Part shown: piece by piece, positions 38,551 to 47,019 of the stretch
Layout of the letters: every line of letters starts with the position of its first letter
Position numbering within the stretch: position 1 is the first letter of the stretch
Assembly (NCBI GenBank): GCA_963695155.1
Contig: CAVOGD010000002.1
Coordinates: 62,001-126,000 of the forward strand
From: SG8-30 sp963695155
GTDB taxonomy: Bacteria > Pseudomonadota > Gammaproteobacteria > Steroidobacterales > Steroidobacteraceae
Length of the DNA stretch: 64,000 nucleotides
Direction: 5' to 3'
Program-made: the position numbers and the translations under genes
The notes under the pieces: generated by a model
Database searches by the model: none
What the model was told of the DNA's origin: nothing
The model's input: the letters and a program-made list of their open reading frames with translations, nothing else

Positions 38551-39897
38551 TCAGCCGACCGCCACCAACTCGAGGATCACGCCCGGCGTGCCGATCCTGA
38601 GCCGGTCGCCGGCGGCGAGCGCCGCGCTGCCGGCGACGCGCTCGCCGTTGACGAAGGTCCCGTGGCGGCTACGGTCGCGCACGATCACAGCCCCGCCCTC
38701 ACGCACCAGCACACAGTGCGCGGCGGACACCCCGGCGCCCGGGCCGTCCAGCAGCAGCGTGCACGGGCCCGCCGGCGCCCTGCCGAGTTCCAGCGGCTGC
38801 TCCGTGATCGCATGCGCGCGCCCGTCGTGGATCACGTGGGTCGGCACGGCGCCGCGTGATGGCCGCGCCGGCCGCGCACGAGGCGATGCGGGCCGCCGCC
38901 GGCGCAGTTGCGTGACCAGGGCCGTGGTGCCCGCCGCGGTCACTTCGTCGGCCGCCGCCAGCGCCCCGTACGGCGCGGCGCCTTCCGCCAGCACGGCCAC
39001 CGAGACATCGGCGAGCCCCGCGCATCGTTCCGCCAGGCCCGGCAACGCGGCGACCCGCGCCGACAGCGCGACCGTCACCGGCTCGCCCGCGCGCCGCGCC
39101 GCATGCACCAGGTCCACGAGTTGCGTGTAGTAGGCCTCGGCCGCCAGCACGAACTGCTCGCGGCGCAACGACACGCTGAAGCGTCCGGACCTGGTCTCGA
39201 TCTCTATGTCGGTCACCTCGTTGGCGGCCAGCGCCGCCAGCCACTGCGGCAACCGGTCGTACAGCTGCTGCTCGCTCGCCGCGTGGTGCTGCGGATCGAA
39301 GCGGGTGCGCCTCACCATGGCTTCCGACACAAGTTGCGCGAAGGCCGCCTGCAGACCCTTGAGGCCGACGCGCGGCGCGATCTCCACGCGGTGTCGGGCC
39401 AGCGACTCGGCGCCGCGCAGCTCGGTCAGCACGGACTGGTGCAGCTGCACGTCCAGGCACAGCACGGTCTCGCCGGCGTCGAGCGGCGCACAGGCGGCCA
39501 CCGCCGCGTCCACGTAACCGTCCACCGGGATGCCCGCCGCGGCCGCGATGCCCGCCAGCAGTCCCAGTTCCCCGGGGCGCATGCTGCCCGGCACCGCAAA
39601 CAGCGCCGTGTCGCCGGGCTCGGCACTGCCCGCCCACAGCTGCGACAGGTGCGCGAACGCCAGGTCCGCCCGCGAGCGGGCGTGCGGCAGGGGCCGCGGC
39701 AGCGCTTCCGTGCCCAGGTCGGTCCAGAAGCGATCGAATGCGAACACCGGCTTGAGGCGTTCCTGCGCCGCGGCCTCGCGGCCGACCAGCAGGCCGGCCG
39801 GGTCGAGCAGCGCGAGGCCGGGGCTGGGCGCGGACAGCGCGTCCCCGCGCGCCGCCGTCAGCCCGGCATCCACGACCTCGATGGCGACCCGCGCCAC
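38551..39897 (-). CDS. FHA-domain protein with actin/Hsp70-like N-terminal region
   Basis: The C-terminal ~95 residues of this 448-residue protein form an FHA domain: ELGRAPAGP (phosphothreonine-contacting Arg), GVSAAHCVL (Ser and His) and RSRHGTFVNGERV. FHA domains bind phosphothreonine peptides, which suits the kinase encoded in the same operon. The first ~340 residues begin VAIEVVDAGLTAARG, and GETVLCLDVQLHQSVLTEL and VALSARVAALPGLAERCAGL resemble the phosphate-binding layout of actin/Hsp70-type ATPases, but this is a weak resemblance only. GTG at 39897 starts one base after the channel gene. Confidence 0.75.
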   Translation of the reverse strand: MARVAIEVVDAGLTAARGDALSAPSPGLALLDPAGLLVGREAAAQERLKPVFAFDRFWTDLGTEALPRPLPHARSRADLAFAHLSQLWAGSAEPGDTALFAVPGSMRPGELGLLAGIAAAAGIPVDGYVDAAVAACAPLDAGETVLCLDVQLHQSVLTELRGAESLARHRVEIAPRVGLKGLQAAFAQLVSEAMVRRTRFDPQHHAASEQQLYDRLPQWLAALAANEVTDIEIETRSGRFSVSLRREQFVLAAEAYYTQLVDLVHAARRAGEPVTVALSARVAALPGLAERCAGLADVSVAVLAEGAAPYGALAAADEVTAAGTTALVTQLRRRRPASPRARPARPSRGAVPTHVIHDGRAHAITEQPLELGRAPAGPCTLLLDGPGAGVSAAHCVLVREGGAVIVRDRSRHGTFVNGERVAGSAALAAGDRLRIGTPGVILELVAVG

Positions 39898-39898
39898 T

Positions 39899-40708
39899 TC
39901 AACGCACCTGCAGGTGGCGAAGCAGGCGCTGGTCCAGGTAGGTCTCCGAATCCAGCACCAGGCGCTCCTGCGCCAGCTGCAGGTTGTGCAGCAGGAACAT
40001 CAGCAGAAGCGACAGCAGGAGCGCGAAGAACGTGGAGTTGAAGGCCACGCCCAGGCCCGCCGTCACGCCGGCGATGTCGCCGGTGACCGCCTTGTGAGCT
40101 TCGGCGAGCGCATCGCCGATGCCGCGCACGGTGCCGATGAAACCGATGGCCGGGATGGCCCAGGCGATGTAGCGCACCATCGCCAGTTCCGAGTCGAGCC
40201 GCTCGGACTCCGCCTGCACGACGGCGCGACAGGCGTCCGACACGTCCTGCACGTTGCGGGTCGCGCCGAAACGCGCCAGTGCCGCCTTCAGCGCCCGCAC
40301 GGGCAGCATCGCCTGGCGGTCGCGCGGCAGAGACTCGAGCTGCCGCGAGTATTCCCGCGTGTCCTCGGGCAGCACGCGCATGCCCTCCGGAATCTGCAGC
40401 ACGTCCTCGTCGAGGATGGCGCGCTCGCGCAGCGTCGAGCGCCCCTTGTAGGCGATCATCGCCAGCGCCCACAGCATGAGGATCAGGCACGACTCCTGCT
40501 CATAGTCCTTGACGACCACCCATAACGAGCGCTGCGGCACGTAGTCGGGATCCGCCTTCATCTGCGCCGCCTGCGCCACCAGCACGGCCTGCGCGTTGGG
40601 GCGCACGACCGCCACGTAGAACGCGTGCACCACGATAATCGCGGCCAGCAGCGTGAAGAGGCTGTAGAGGAATTCGTTCGGATAGCGCTTCTTCATGGGT
40701 CCTGCCAT
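39899..40708 (-). CDS. MotA/TolQ/ExbB-like proton channel protein
   Basis: The 269-residue protein has four hydrophobic segments (about 13-35, 73-88, 175-195, 225-250). The signature AIPAIGFIGTVRGIGDALAE and the last helix TAGLGVAFNSTFFALLLSLL are those of the MotA/TolQ/ExbB channel family, which uses ion flow to drive flagellar stators, Tol or TonB. The cytoplasmic loop between helices 2 and 3 is large (about 90 residues). Neither flagellar nor tonB/tolR genes are nearby; instead the next genes encode single-helix VWA proteins that may replace the ExbD/TolR partner. Start 17 bases after the preceding stop. Confidence 0.88.
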   Translation of the reverse strand: MAGPMKKRYPNEFLYSLFTLLAAIIVVHAFYVAVVRPNAQAVLVAQAAQMKADPDYVPQRSLWVVVKDYEQESCLILMLWALAMIAYKGRSTLRERAILDEDVLQIPEGMRVLPEDTREYSRQLESLPRDRQAMLPVRALKAALARFGATRNVQDVSDACRAVVQAESERLDSELAMVRYIAWAIPAIGFIGTVRGIGDALAEAHKAVTGDIAGVTAGLGVAFNSTFFALLLSLLLMFLLHNLQLAQERLVLDSETYLDQRLLRHLQVR

Positions 40709-40724
40709 GGCCGGTGCCGGCCTT

Positions 40725-41033
40725 TCAAATGTCTATGGGAAACGAAACCGGGAAATCGGCCCGCACTTTCTCGGTGGGGTCGAACCGTTGCGGGGTGGGC
40801 CCGGTCGGGCGCGTGCCGGACGGCAACGGCGGCAGCCGCTCCTCCTCTTCCGGCGCGGCCGCGGGCGGCGGCGGTGCGGCGGGAGCCTCCTGCGGCGGCG
40901 CCTCGCTGGCCGGGTCCTGCGTGGCGGCAGGTGGCGCAGCGGGTGGCGCGGCGGGCGCGGGGCGGGGCGGATCGAGCGCCCACGCCGCGGCCGCCACCAG
41001 CACCAGCCCCAGGACGATCAGCCTGCCTGTCAT
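40725..41033 (-). CDS. small proline-rich secreted protein
   Basis: This 102-residue protein has a signal peptide (MTGRLIVLGLVLVAAAAWAL) and a mature part made mostly of Pro/Ala/Glu (DPPRPAPAAPPAAPPAATQ and further). It ends PTEKVRADFPVSFPIDI, the only segment that looks specific. The TonB-like Pro-rich character hints at a periplasm-spanning linker. Its ATG overlaps the upstream stop (ATGA), so it belongs to the operon. No family is recognised. Confidence 0.72.
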   Translation of the reverse strand: MTGRLIVLGLVLVAAAAWALDPPRPAPAAPPAAPPAATQDPASEAPPQEAPAAPPPPAAAPEEEERLPPLPSGTRPTGPTPQRFDPTEKVRADFPVSFPIDI

Positions 41034-43453
41034 GCCTGCTCCGCGTAGCGTGCGATGCGAAATCCAAGGTCGGGCCGGCCGCCGGCACCCGTATCGCGCC
41101 AGGCGGTGCGCAGGTCCGGCGTCCGTCCCGTCAGCCAGCTCGAGCCGCGCAGCGTCCAGCTCTCGCCCTGTTGCGGGCCCGCGGGATCGACGAACACCTG
41201 CTCCGGGCCGGTCACGTAGATCTGGTAGCGATCATTGACCCACTCCGACACGTTGCCGCCCAGGTCGTACAGGCCGAGCGCGTTCGGCGCAAAGCTGCCG
41301 ACCGGCGCCGCGACTCGAAAACCGTCGTCGTAACCGCTGATCACGACCGGCGTCAGGTACAGCGCCGACTGGTCCGCATAATTGCCCGAGCGCGCCGCGA
41401 CCGGCAAGGCGTCGCCCCACGGGTACTTCAGGTTCGGGCCACGGCCGTCGTGGCGGGCCGCGAATTCCCACTCGGCCTCGGTCGGCAGGCGGTAACCGGT
41501 CGTGGCCGGTTCGCCCAGCACGAGCTGGCCGCCGCGGGTCTCGTACGCGGGCGGCAGGCCGTCCTTGCCCGACAGCCAGTTGCAGAACGCCGCGGCTTCC
41601 CGCCAGCTCACCCGCACCGCCGGCTGGTTGTCCAGGTCGAGCGACTCCTCCTTGAAGATGCCGGACGCGTGGTTCTGGCGGAATTCGCGGAACTCGCGGT
41701 TGGTCACCTCGCGCGTGCCGAGATAGAAGGGGCGCTTGAGCTCCACGGTGCGCTGCGACTCGTTGGAGCGGCGGCCCGGCTCGCGGCGCGGGCTGCCCAT
41801 CGTGAACTTCGCACCGCGCAGCAGCACGAGTTCCTGGCCCAGCGCGGTGCGGACCCGCGGCGCCAGCTGCGCCGAGCGCGCCGCCGCCGGCGTGGTCAGG
41901 GCGTACTCGATGCGTTGTGGCAGCCCCGCACTCGGCGTCACGCTGGCCTTGAAGGTCGCGAAACCGGGCTTGCGCACTTCGACGGTGTGCGGCGCGGCGG
42001 GCAGCGACAGGGTCTGGTTCGCCGGGCCGCGCGAACGACCGTCCACGAACAGCTCGGCATCGGCGGGTTCTCCGGCCACGGTGACCTCGCCCAGGATGGG
42101 CGCCAGCGCCACCGCCAGGATCGCCCGCTTGCCTGCCTCGACGGTGGCCGTGCGCGTCTGGCTCTCGTAGCCCGCATGGCTCACCGCGATGTCGTGCGGC
42201 ACATTGGGCGGCAGCGGCAGGTTGACCGGCGTGCGGCCGCGGTAGCGGCCCGCCACGCTCACGTCCGCGCCCGCCGGATTGGTGCGCACCACCAGCACGC
42301 CGTCGGCCAGGCCCAGCTCGATCGGCCCGATCACCAGCGGCTCACCCGGCTTGACGGTAATCGGCGTCTCGAAGTTCCGGTAGGCGGGATGCGCCACGGT
42401 CAGCGCGTAGCGGCCGGCGTCGAGGGTGGCTTCGAACGGCGTGGTGCCGCGCTCCTCGCCCTCTATCAGCACGCGCGCGCCGGGGGGCACCGAGGAAACG
42501 CTGACCGTCGCGAACGACGGCAGCAGCGACACTTCGAGCGCCTGCGCGGCGCCGCCGCCGGCCACCTCGTAGGTCGCGCGGTAGTCCTCGTGTCGCGGCG
42601 CGCGGATCAGGAGTTCGCGCCGGCCCGCCGGCAGCGCGTATTCGCCCGGCAACGACCCGACCGCCTTGCCGTCCACCTCGAGCGTTGCCGCCACGCCCGC
42701 GGTGTCGAACCGCACGCGGCCCGGCAGCCGCTCGATCGGCACGACGAACAACTGGTCCGGCGCGCGCGCCACGGTGACCGCCATGGTCGCGGGTGCATGA
42801 CCCTCGGCCGTCACGCGCAGCGTGTAGTCGCCCGGCAGCACCAGGTAGCGCCCCAGGACCGGCACCTCCAGGACGGTGCCCGCGAAATCCACGGCGTGCG
42901 GGTCCACCTGCGGGCTGGTGCGCACGGTCACGGCCACCGAGGCCAGCAGCGCCGCCAGCACCGCCAGTACGGCGAGCCCCGCCGCGACCGCCACCGCGCG
43001 GCGCCAGGGCAACCGTCGCCGCCTGCCGGCCAGCCGGCCGCTCGGCGGTTCATAGGGCACCGGCTCGATCGGCACGCGACCGCCGGCGGCCGCCTGCAAC
43101 GGCTGGCCCTCGAGCAGCGGCGGCAGCGTCACGTTGGCGACCGCCTCGTGCTCGATGACGAGTGCGCGCCCCGCGCCCCGCGCCTCGACGCGCAACCGGG
43201 CCACGCCCAGGTCGGCCACGGCGCCGGCTTCGAGCGGGACCCGCCCGCGCACGGCGCGGCCGCCCAGCCGCATCCCCGCCGCAACCGGCTCGAGGTACAG
43301 CCGTCCCTGCTCCAGCCCGACGCGCGCCACCACCTCGCCGGCCCGGCAGCCGGGCAACACGATCGCGTTGCCCGCGCCGCCGAGCGCCAGCGGAAATTCG
43401 CCGGCGGCGAGCGGTCGCTCGCCCAGCGGATCCACCAGGTGCAGGTCGCTCAC
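41030..43453 (-). CDS. FHA-like / PEGA-repeat / FGE-sulfatase-like transmembrane protein
   Basis: In this 807-residue protein residues 1-110 resemble a degenerate FHA domain (VDPLGERPLAAGEFPLALGG), a membrane helix follows (about 152-176), then about five PEGA-type beta repeats (VSSVPPGARVLIEGEERGTT; VRTNPAGADVSVAGRYRGRT). The C-terminal ~230 residues are a formylglycine-generating-enzyme fold (GAKFTMGSPRREPG, REVTNREFREF, YRLPTEAEWEFAAR, GLYDLGGNVSEWVND). The site that carries the copper-binding Cys pair in true FGE reads LRGSSWLTGRTPDLR with no Cys, so this is a binding domain like TagR/PvdO and not an FGE. The GTG overlaps the kinase stop (GTGA). Confidence 0.85.
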   Translation of the reverse strand: MSDLHLVDPLGERPLAAGEFPLALGGAGNAIVLPGCRAGEVVARVGLEQGRLYLEPVAAGMRLGGRAVRGRVPLEAGAVADLGVARLRVEARGAGRALVIEHEAVANVTLPPLLEGQPLQAAAGGRVPIEPVPYEPPSGRLAGRRRRLPWRRAVAVAAGLAVLAVLAALLASVAVTVRTSPQVDPHAVDFAGTVLEVPVLGRYLVLPGDYTLRVTAEGHAPATMAVTVARAPDQLFVVPIERLPGRVRFDTAGVAATLEVDGKAVGSLPGEYALPAGRRELLIRAPRHEDYRATYEVAGGGAAQALEVSLLPSFATVSVSSVPPGARVLIEGEERGTTPFEATLDAGRYALTVAHPAYRNFETPITVKPGEPLVIGPIELGLADGVLVVRTNPAGADVSVAGRYRGRTPVNLPLPPNVPHDIAVSHAGYESQTRTATVEAGKRAILAVALAPILGEVTVAGEPADAELFVDGRSRGPANQTLSLPAAPHTVEVRKPGFATFKASVTPSAGLPQRIEYALTTPAAARSAQLAPRVRTALGQELVLLRGAKFTMGSPRREPGRRSNESQRTVELKRPFYLGTREVTNREFREFRQNHASGIFKEESLDLDNQPAVRVSWREAAAFCNWLSGKDGLPPAYETRGGQLVLGEPATTGYRLPTEAEWEFAARHDGRGPNLKYPWGDALPVAARSGNYADQSALYLTPVVISGYDDGFRVAAPVGSFAPNALGLYDLGGNVSEWVNDRYQIYVTGPEQVFVDPAGPQQGESWTLRGSSWLTGRTPDLRTAWRDTGAGGRPDLGFRIARYAEQA

Positions 43454-45711
43454 AACGGCTCCCGACAACGCACGATGACCGGTGCCCGCATGGTACCGGG
43501 CGGCACGACCACGTCGAGGCGAACGTCGCGGTAGCCGCTGCGCGATCCCACGATGGCGTAGCGGCCAGGCAGCAACGCCACCTCGCGGCGCTCGAAAGTG
43601 CCCATGCCGCCGACGCGGTATATCACGACGCTCGTCGCGCCGTCCGACTCGAGCACTACCTTGACCGGCGTTTCCGCCTGGCGCACCAGCGCCTCCAGCT
43701 GCGCCGACGTCGCGTCGAGTTGCGTGCGCGGCGGCGGCAGCGCCGCGGCCGAGGCGATCAGGTTGCGGGCCGTGGCGCGACCTTCGCCGGTCCACAACTG
43801 CTCGGGCTTGCCGATCAGGCCGTCGATGCGCGCCTGCAGTTCGGCGCGCGGCGTCGAGCGGTCGAGCCCGGCCCGCGCCGGCTCGAGCGCCGGCTCGATG
43901 GCCAGCGCTGCCGACCACGCGACCTGCGCGTCGTGCCAGCGCTCCGCTTGTTCCGCGGCCAGCGCCTCGCGTGCCAGGTCCTCGAGCCTCTGCGCGCGCC
44001 GCACCCGATCCAGTTGCTGCAGGGCGTCGCGCGCCTCCACCGAACCGGGCCGCATGGCCTGCGCGCGTTCGAACGCGGCGCGCGCATCCGCGTCCCGGCC
44101 CGCCGCCAGCGCGGCCAGGCCGCGCGACATGGTGCTGGCGTAGGCTTCTGCCGCGAGTCCCGCCTCGATACGGGCGATGCCATCGCGCGCGGCAGCCGTT
44201 GCCGGGTCCAGTTCGAGCGCCCTGCGGTAACCGGCGCGCGCTTCCGCCAGGCGGCCTTCGCGCTCGTCGCGCGCCGCGCCGTCCAGCAGCGCGAGCACCG
44301 CATCCAGGCTGCCGGCGCGCCGCGCGCCGGCCTGTGCGGCCGCGTGACCGGGCTCGATGGCCAGCGCCAGCGCGAAGGCCTCGGCAGCCGCTTGCGACTG
44401 TCCCTGCGCCAGCGCCTGCGCGCCCGCTTCGAGCGCCGCGGCCAGTGCGGCCGGCCGGCCCTCGAGCACGGCGTCGAGGGTGGCGCTGGCGCTTTCCCAG
44501 CCGGATCGCGCGGCGCCGAATTCAGCCCGCTCGAATTGACCCGCCGCCCTGGCGCCCGCCTCGCGCGCGGCGGCGAGTTGCGCAACCGCCCAGGCCGAGG
44601 CACTGGCTGTCTCGACGGCCGCCAGCCGTTCCTCGAACTGCGTGCGCGCGACCTCCGCCTGGCTGCGCTCGCGCGCCTGCACCGCTGCGGCCTCCCGTTC
44701 GCTCTTGCTGCGCTCGGCGCGCGCCGCGGCTTCCGCGATGGCCGCAGCCTCCCCGTCCGCCGCGCGGCGCTCGACCAGCGTGGGCAGCCACACGAACACC
44801 GCTGCGGCCGCGGCCAGCAAGGTCACGGCCAGGACCGGCACCAGCCAGCGCCGTTCGCGCAGGACTCGCCGCCGCAATGGCACCGCCTCGCGCGCAGCCG
44901 GCGTCGCCGTGGCCTCGTCGGCGGGTTCCGCGGCCGCCAGCGCCAGCTCGCGGGCCACGTTGCGCACGGTGGCGGGGCGCTCCGCCGGCGACTTGGCCAG
45001 CAGCTTCAGCGCGAGCATCCGGGCGCGCTCCGGCGCCGGCGCACGCGGCACCAGCGGCGGCACCGGATCATGCAGGACGCGGTCCGGCGTCACGTCCGGA
45101 TAATAAGGCGGGTGACCGGCCAGCAATTCATAGAGCATCGCACCGAACGCGTACAGGTCGTCGGCCGGCGCGGCCGGCTCGCCGCGCAGTTGCTGCGGGC
45201 TCATGTTGTACGGTGAGCCGCCCCCCGCCGGCGTGCCCGGCAGCGCCGCCAGGCCGAAGTCCGCGAGTCGCGGCCTGCCCTCGGCGTCCAGCAGCACGTT
45301 GGCGCACTTGAGGTCGCGATGCACGAGCCCGCGGTCATGCGCGGCGGCCAGCGCATCCGCCACCTTGAGCAACGTATCGGCGAATACGCTGAAGGCGCGG
45401 CCGCGGAACTGGCCCAGGTCGCCTCCCGGCAGGTATTCCATCTCGAGCAGCAGCAGGCCGTCGGCCTCGTGCAATCCGTGCACTGCCACGGCCGTGCCAG
45501 GCGGCAGCGACCGCGCGGCCTGCACTTCGCTGCGCAGGCGCGCCGCCGCGGCCGGCGCGTCACGGCTGTCCGCGGCCAGGATCTTCAGCGCCACCCGGCG
45601 CTGGTGGAGCTTGTCCTCGGCCAGCCAGACCTGCGAGAGCGTGGCTTCGGCGAGGCGCCGCACGAGCACGAATCGTTCCCCGAGCTCGAGCCCGGGCGCC
45701 AGTTCGATCAT
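43450..45711 (-). CDS. transmembrane Ser/Thr protein kinase with coiled-coil/TPR and PEGA C-terminus
   Basis: The N-terminal kinase domain of this 753-residue protein has VALKIL (Lys43), the catalytic loop HRDLKCAN (131-138, Asp133), DFG (151-153) and the APE-equivalent SPQQLRGE. The glycine loop reads AEATLSQV with no glycines, an atypical nucleotide loop. One membrane helix (about 289-309) is followed by a long Ala/Glu-rich helical region with TPR-like repeats and a final PEGA-type domain (LPGRYAIVGSRSGYRDVRLD), presumably periplasmic. The overlap with the FHA/FGE gene and the two FHA domains encoded downstream imply a kinase-FHA signalling chain. PASTA sensor repeats are absent. Confidence 0.9.
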   Translation of the reverse strand: MIELAPGLELGERFVLVRRLAEATLSQVWLAEDKLHQRRVALKILAADSRDAPAAAARLRSEVQAARSLPPGTAVAVHGLHEADGLLLLEMEYLPGGDLGQFRGRAFSVFADTLLKVADALAAAHDRGLVHRDLKCANVLLDAEGRPRLADFGLAALPGTPAGGGSPYNMSPQQLRGEPAAPADDLYAFGAMLYELLAGHPPYYPDVTPDRVLHDPVPPLVPRAPAPERARMLALKLLAKSPAERPATVRNVARELALAAAEPADEATATPAAREAVPLRRRVLRERRWLVPVLAVTLLAAAAAVFVWLPTLVERRAADGEAAAIAEAAARAERSKSEREAAAVQARERSQAEVARTQFEERLAAVETASASAWAVAQLAAAREAGARAAGQFERAEFGAARSGWESASATLDAVLEGRPAALAAALEAGAQALAQGQSQAAAEAFALALAIEPGHAAAQAGARRAGSLDAVLALLDGAARDEREGRLAEARAGYRRALELDPATAAARDGIARIEAGLAAEAYASTMSRGLAALAAGRDADARAAFERAQAMRPGSVEARDALQQLDRVRRAQRLEDLAREALAAEQAERWHDAQVAWSAALAIEPALEPARAGLDRSTPRAELQARIDGLIGKPEQLWTGEGRATARNLIASAAALPPPRTQLDATSAQLEALVRQAETPVKVVLESDGATSVVIYRVGGMGTFERREVALLPGRYAIVGSRSGYRDVRLDVVVPPGTMRAPVIVRCREPL

Positions 45712-45719
45712 GGTATCGC

Positions 45720-46988
45720 TCAGCCCGCCCCGGGCGCCGGCGTCAGCTGCGGCTGCGCAGCCACCGGCTTGCCGTCCATGAGTCCCGTCTCGTCCACGTA
45801 CAGTTCATGCAGCAGGCGCCGCCATTCGGCGTACTGCTGCTCCGCGGTGCCGGTGAGGCGCAGCGTGCGGCCCTGGACCTCCACCACCAGCGGCGCCGCC
45901 TCGGCGTCGAAGGAACCCGACAGCTCCTTCAGCGCGTCGGTGTGGATCTTCGCCTCCTCGCGCTTCTTGAGGCCGCTCATGACGGCCATCACGCCGCCCG
46001 CGGCCGCGCCATAGCGCGCGGCGCTCGCGACGCGGTCGCAGTTGCTGCTGCTGCAGCTGTCCGGCACCAGCACCGCCGCCGCCACCGCGATGGCGCCCAG
46101 CGCGATGCGGTTGCGCGCCTGCGCCTTGAGCCGCTCCTCGGCCAGGATCTCCTCGTGCGTGTAGCTGCGCCAGTCCGAATACGGTCCTTCCATCTTCTCG
46201 CTGAACGACGTGTAGCTGTCGCTCACCGTATCCACCAGGCTGTCGTCGCGCTCGCGGATCTCGCCCATGCGCCTGACCAGCGGATCGTTGTCCGCCGGCA
46301 GCCTGACCAGCTTGTAGTGGCCGGTCTTGCGTTCCTGCGCCAGGTACTCGCTGAACGCCGCCGGGGCAAAGTCGCTGGCAAAGCGCATCTCGCTGACGCG
46401 TTGCACCGTCACCAGCTGCGCCTGCGTGAGCTTGCGGCGCGCGGCCAGCAGGTCGTCCGCGATGTTGACGTACACGTTCTGGAACGGGTCGCGGCCGAGG
46501 TTGCCGCCCTCGCGGTACGAACGCACGTCGGCTGTGCCTTCGTATTCCTTCTCGATCCACACGCGCCCGGTCGCGTCCACCGCGCGGATGGCCAGCCTCA
46601 GCACCGCGCCGTTCGACTCGAGGATCCGGCCATGGACGGCCAGGTCGACGGCGTCCACGAGGGCCGGCACGATGCGCGCGGCGCCCCACTGGGCGGTGCC
46701 GGCCAGCGTCTCGCGCAGCAGCGTCGGCAGGTACCGCGCCTCGGCCTTGCGGATCTCGGGATAAATGCGCTGCTTGTCGGCCTGCTCCGGATCTTCCTCG
46801 ACCTCCTTCGGGATGCCGGGGTCGAACAGGTGGATCCCGACGTCGAGCAGCCGCGCGGCGGGCACTTCCTCGGTCGCCTGCACGGCCTGCAGCTGCGGCA
46901 GCGGCCGCGTTTCCTTGACGACGCAGCCGGCGGCCAGCCACGCCAGCGCGACCGCCGCCATCGAGAGCCCTGTCCTTGAGTTGATCAT
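45720..46988 (-). CDS. lipoprotein of unknown function with helical hairpin region
   Basis: I do not recognise this 422-residue lipoprotein (lipobox LAAGC). It has VGIHLFDPGIPKEVEEDPEQ near the N-terminus, a beta-rich middle with VDAVDLAVHGRILESNGAVL, and a hydrophobic segment RIALGAIAVAAAVLVPDSCS (Cys pair with the following SSSNC), which may insert into a membrane. A C-terminal helical region follows (LKKREEAKIHTDALKEL). It precedes the kinase by 8 bases. The start at 46988 has AGGA upstream. Confidence 0.75.
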   Translation of the reverse strand: MINSRTGLSMAAVALAWLAAGCVVKETRPLPQLQAVQATEEVPAARLLDVGIHLFDPGIPKEVEEDPEQADKQRIYPEIRKAEARYLPTLLRETLAGTAQWGAARIVPALVDAVDLAVHGRILESNGAVLRLAIRAVDATGRVWIEKEYEGTADVRSYREGGNLGRDPFQNVYVNIADDLLAARRKLTQAQLVTVQRVSEMRFASDFAPAAFSEYLAQERKTGHYKLVRLPADNDPLVRRMGEIRERDDSLVDTVSDSYTSFSEKMEGPYSDWRSYTHEEILAEERLKAQARNRIALGAIAVAAAVLVPDSCSSSNCDRVASAARYGAAAGGVMAVMSGLKKREEAKIHTDALKELSGSFDAEAAPLVVEVQGRTLRLTGTAEQQYAEWRRLLHELYVDETGLMDGKPVAAQPQLTPAPGAG

Positions 46989-47019
46989 CACGCGTCCTGT
47001 CTCCGGCACGATGCGCAGG

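Noticed and set aside
39899..40708. Naming the channel gene motA, tolQ or exbB
   Set aside because: Only the shared family signature is present; no flagellar, Tol or TonB partner is nearby, so a specific symbol would mislead.
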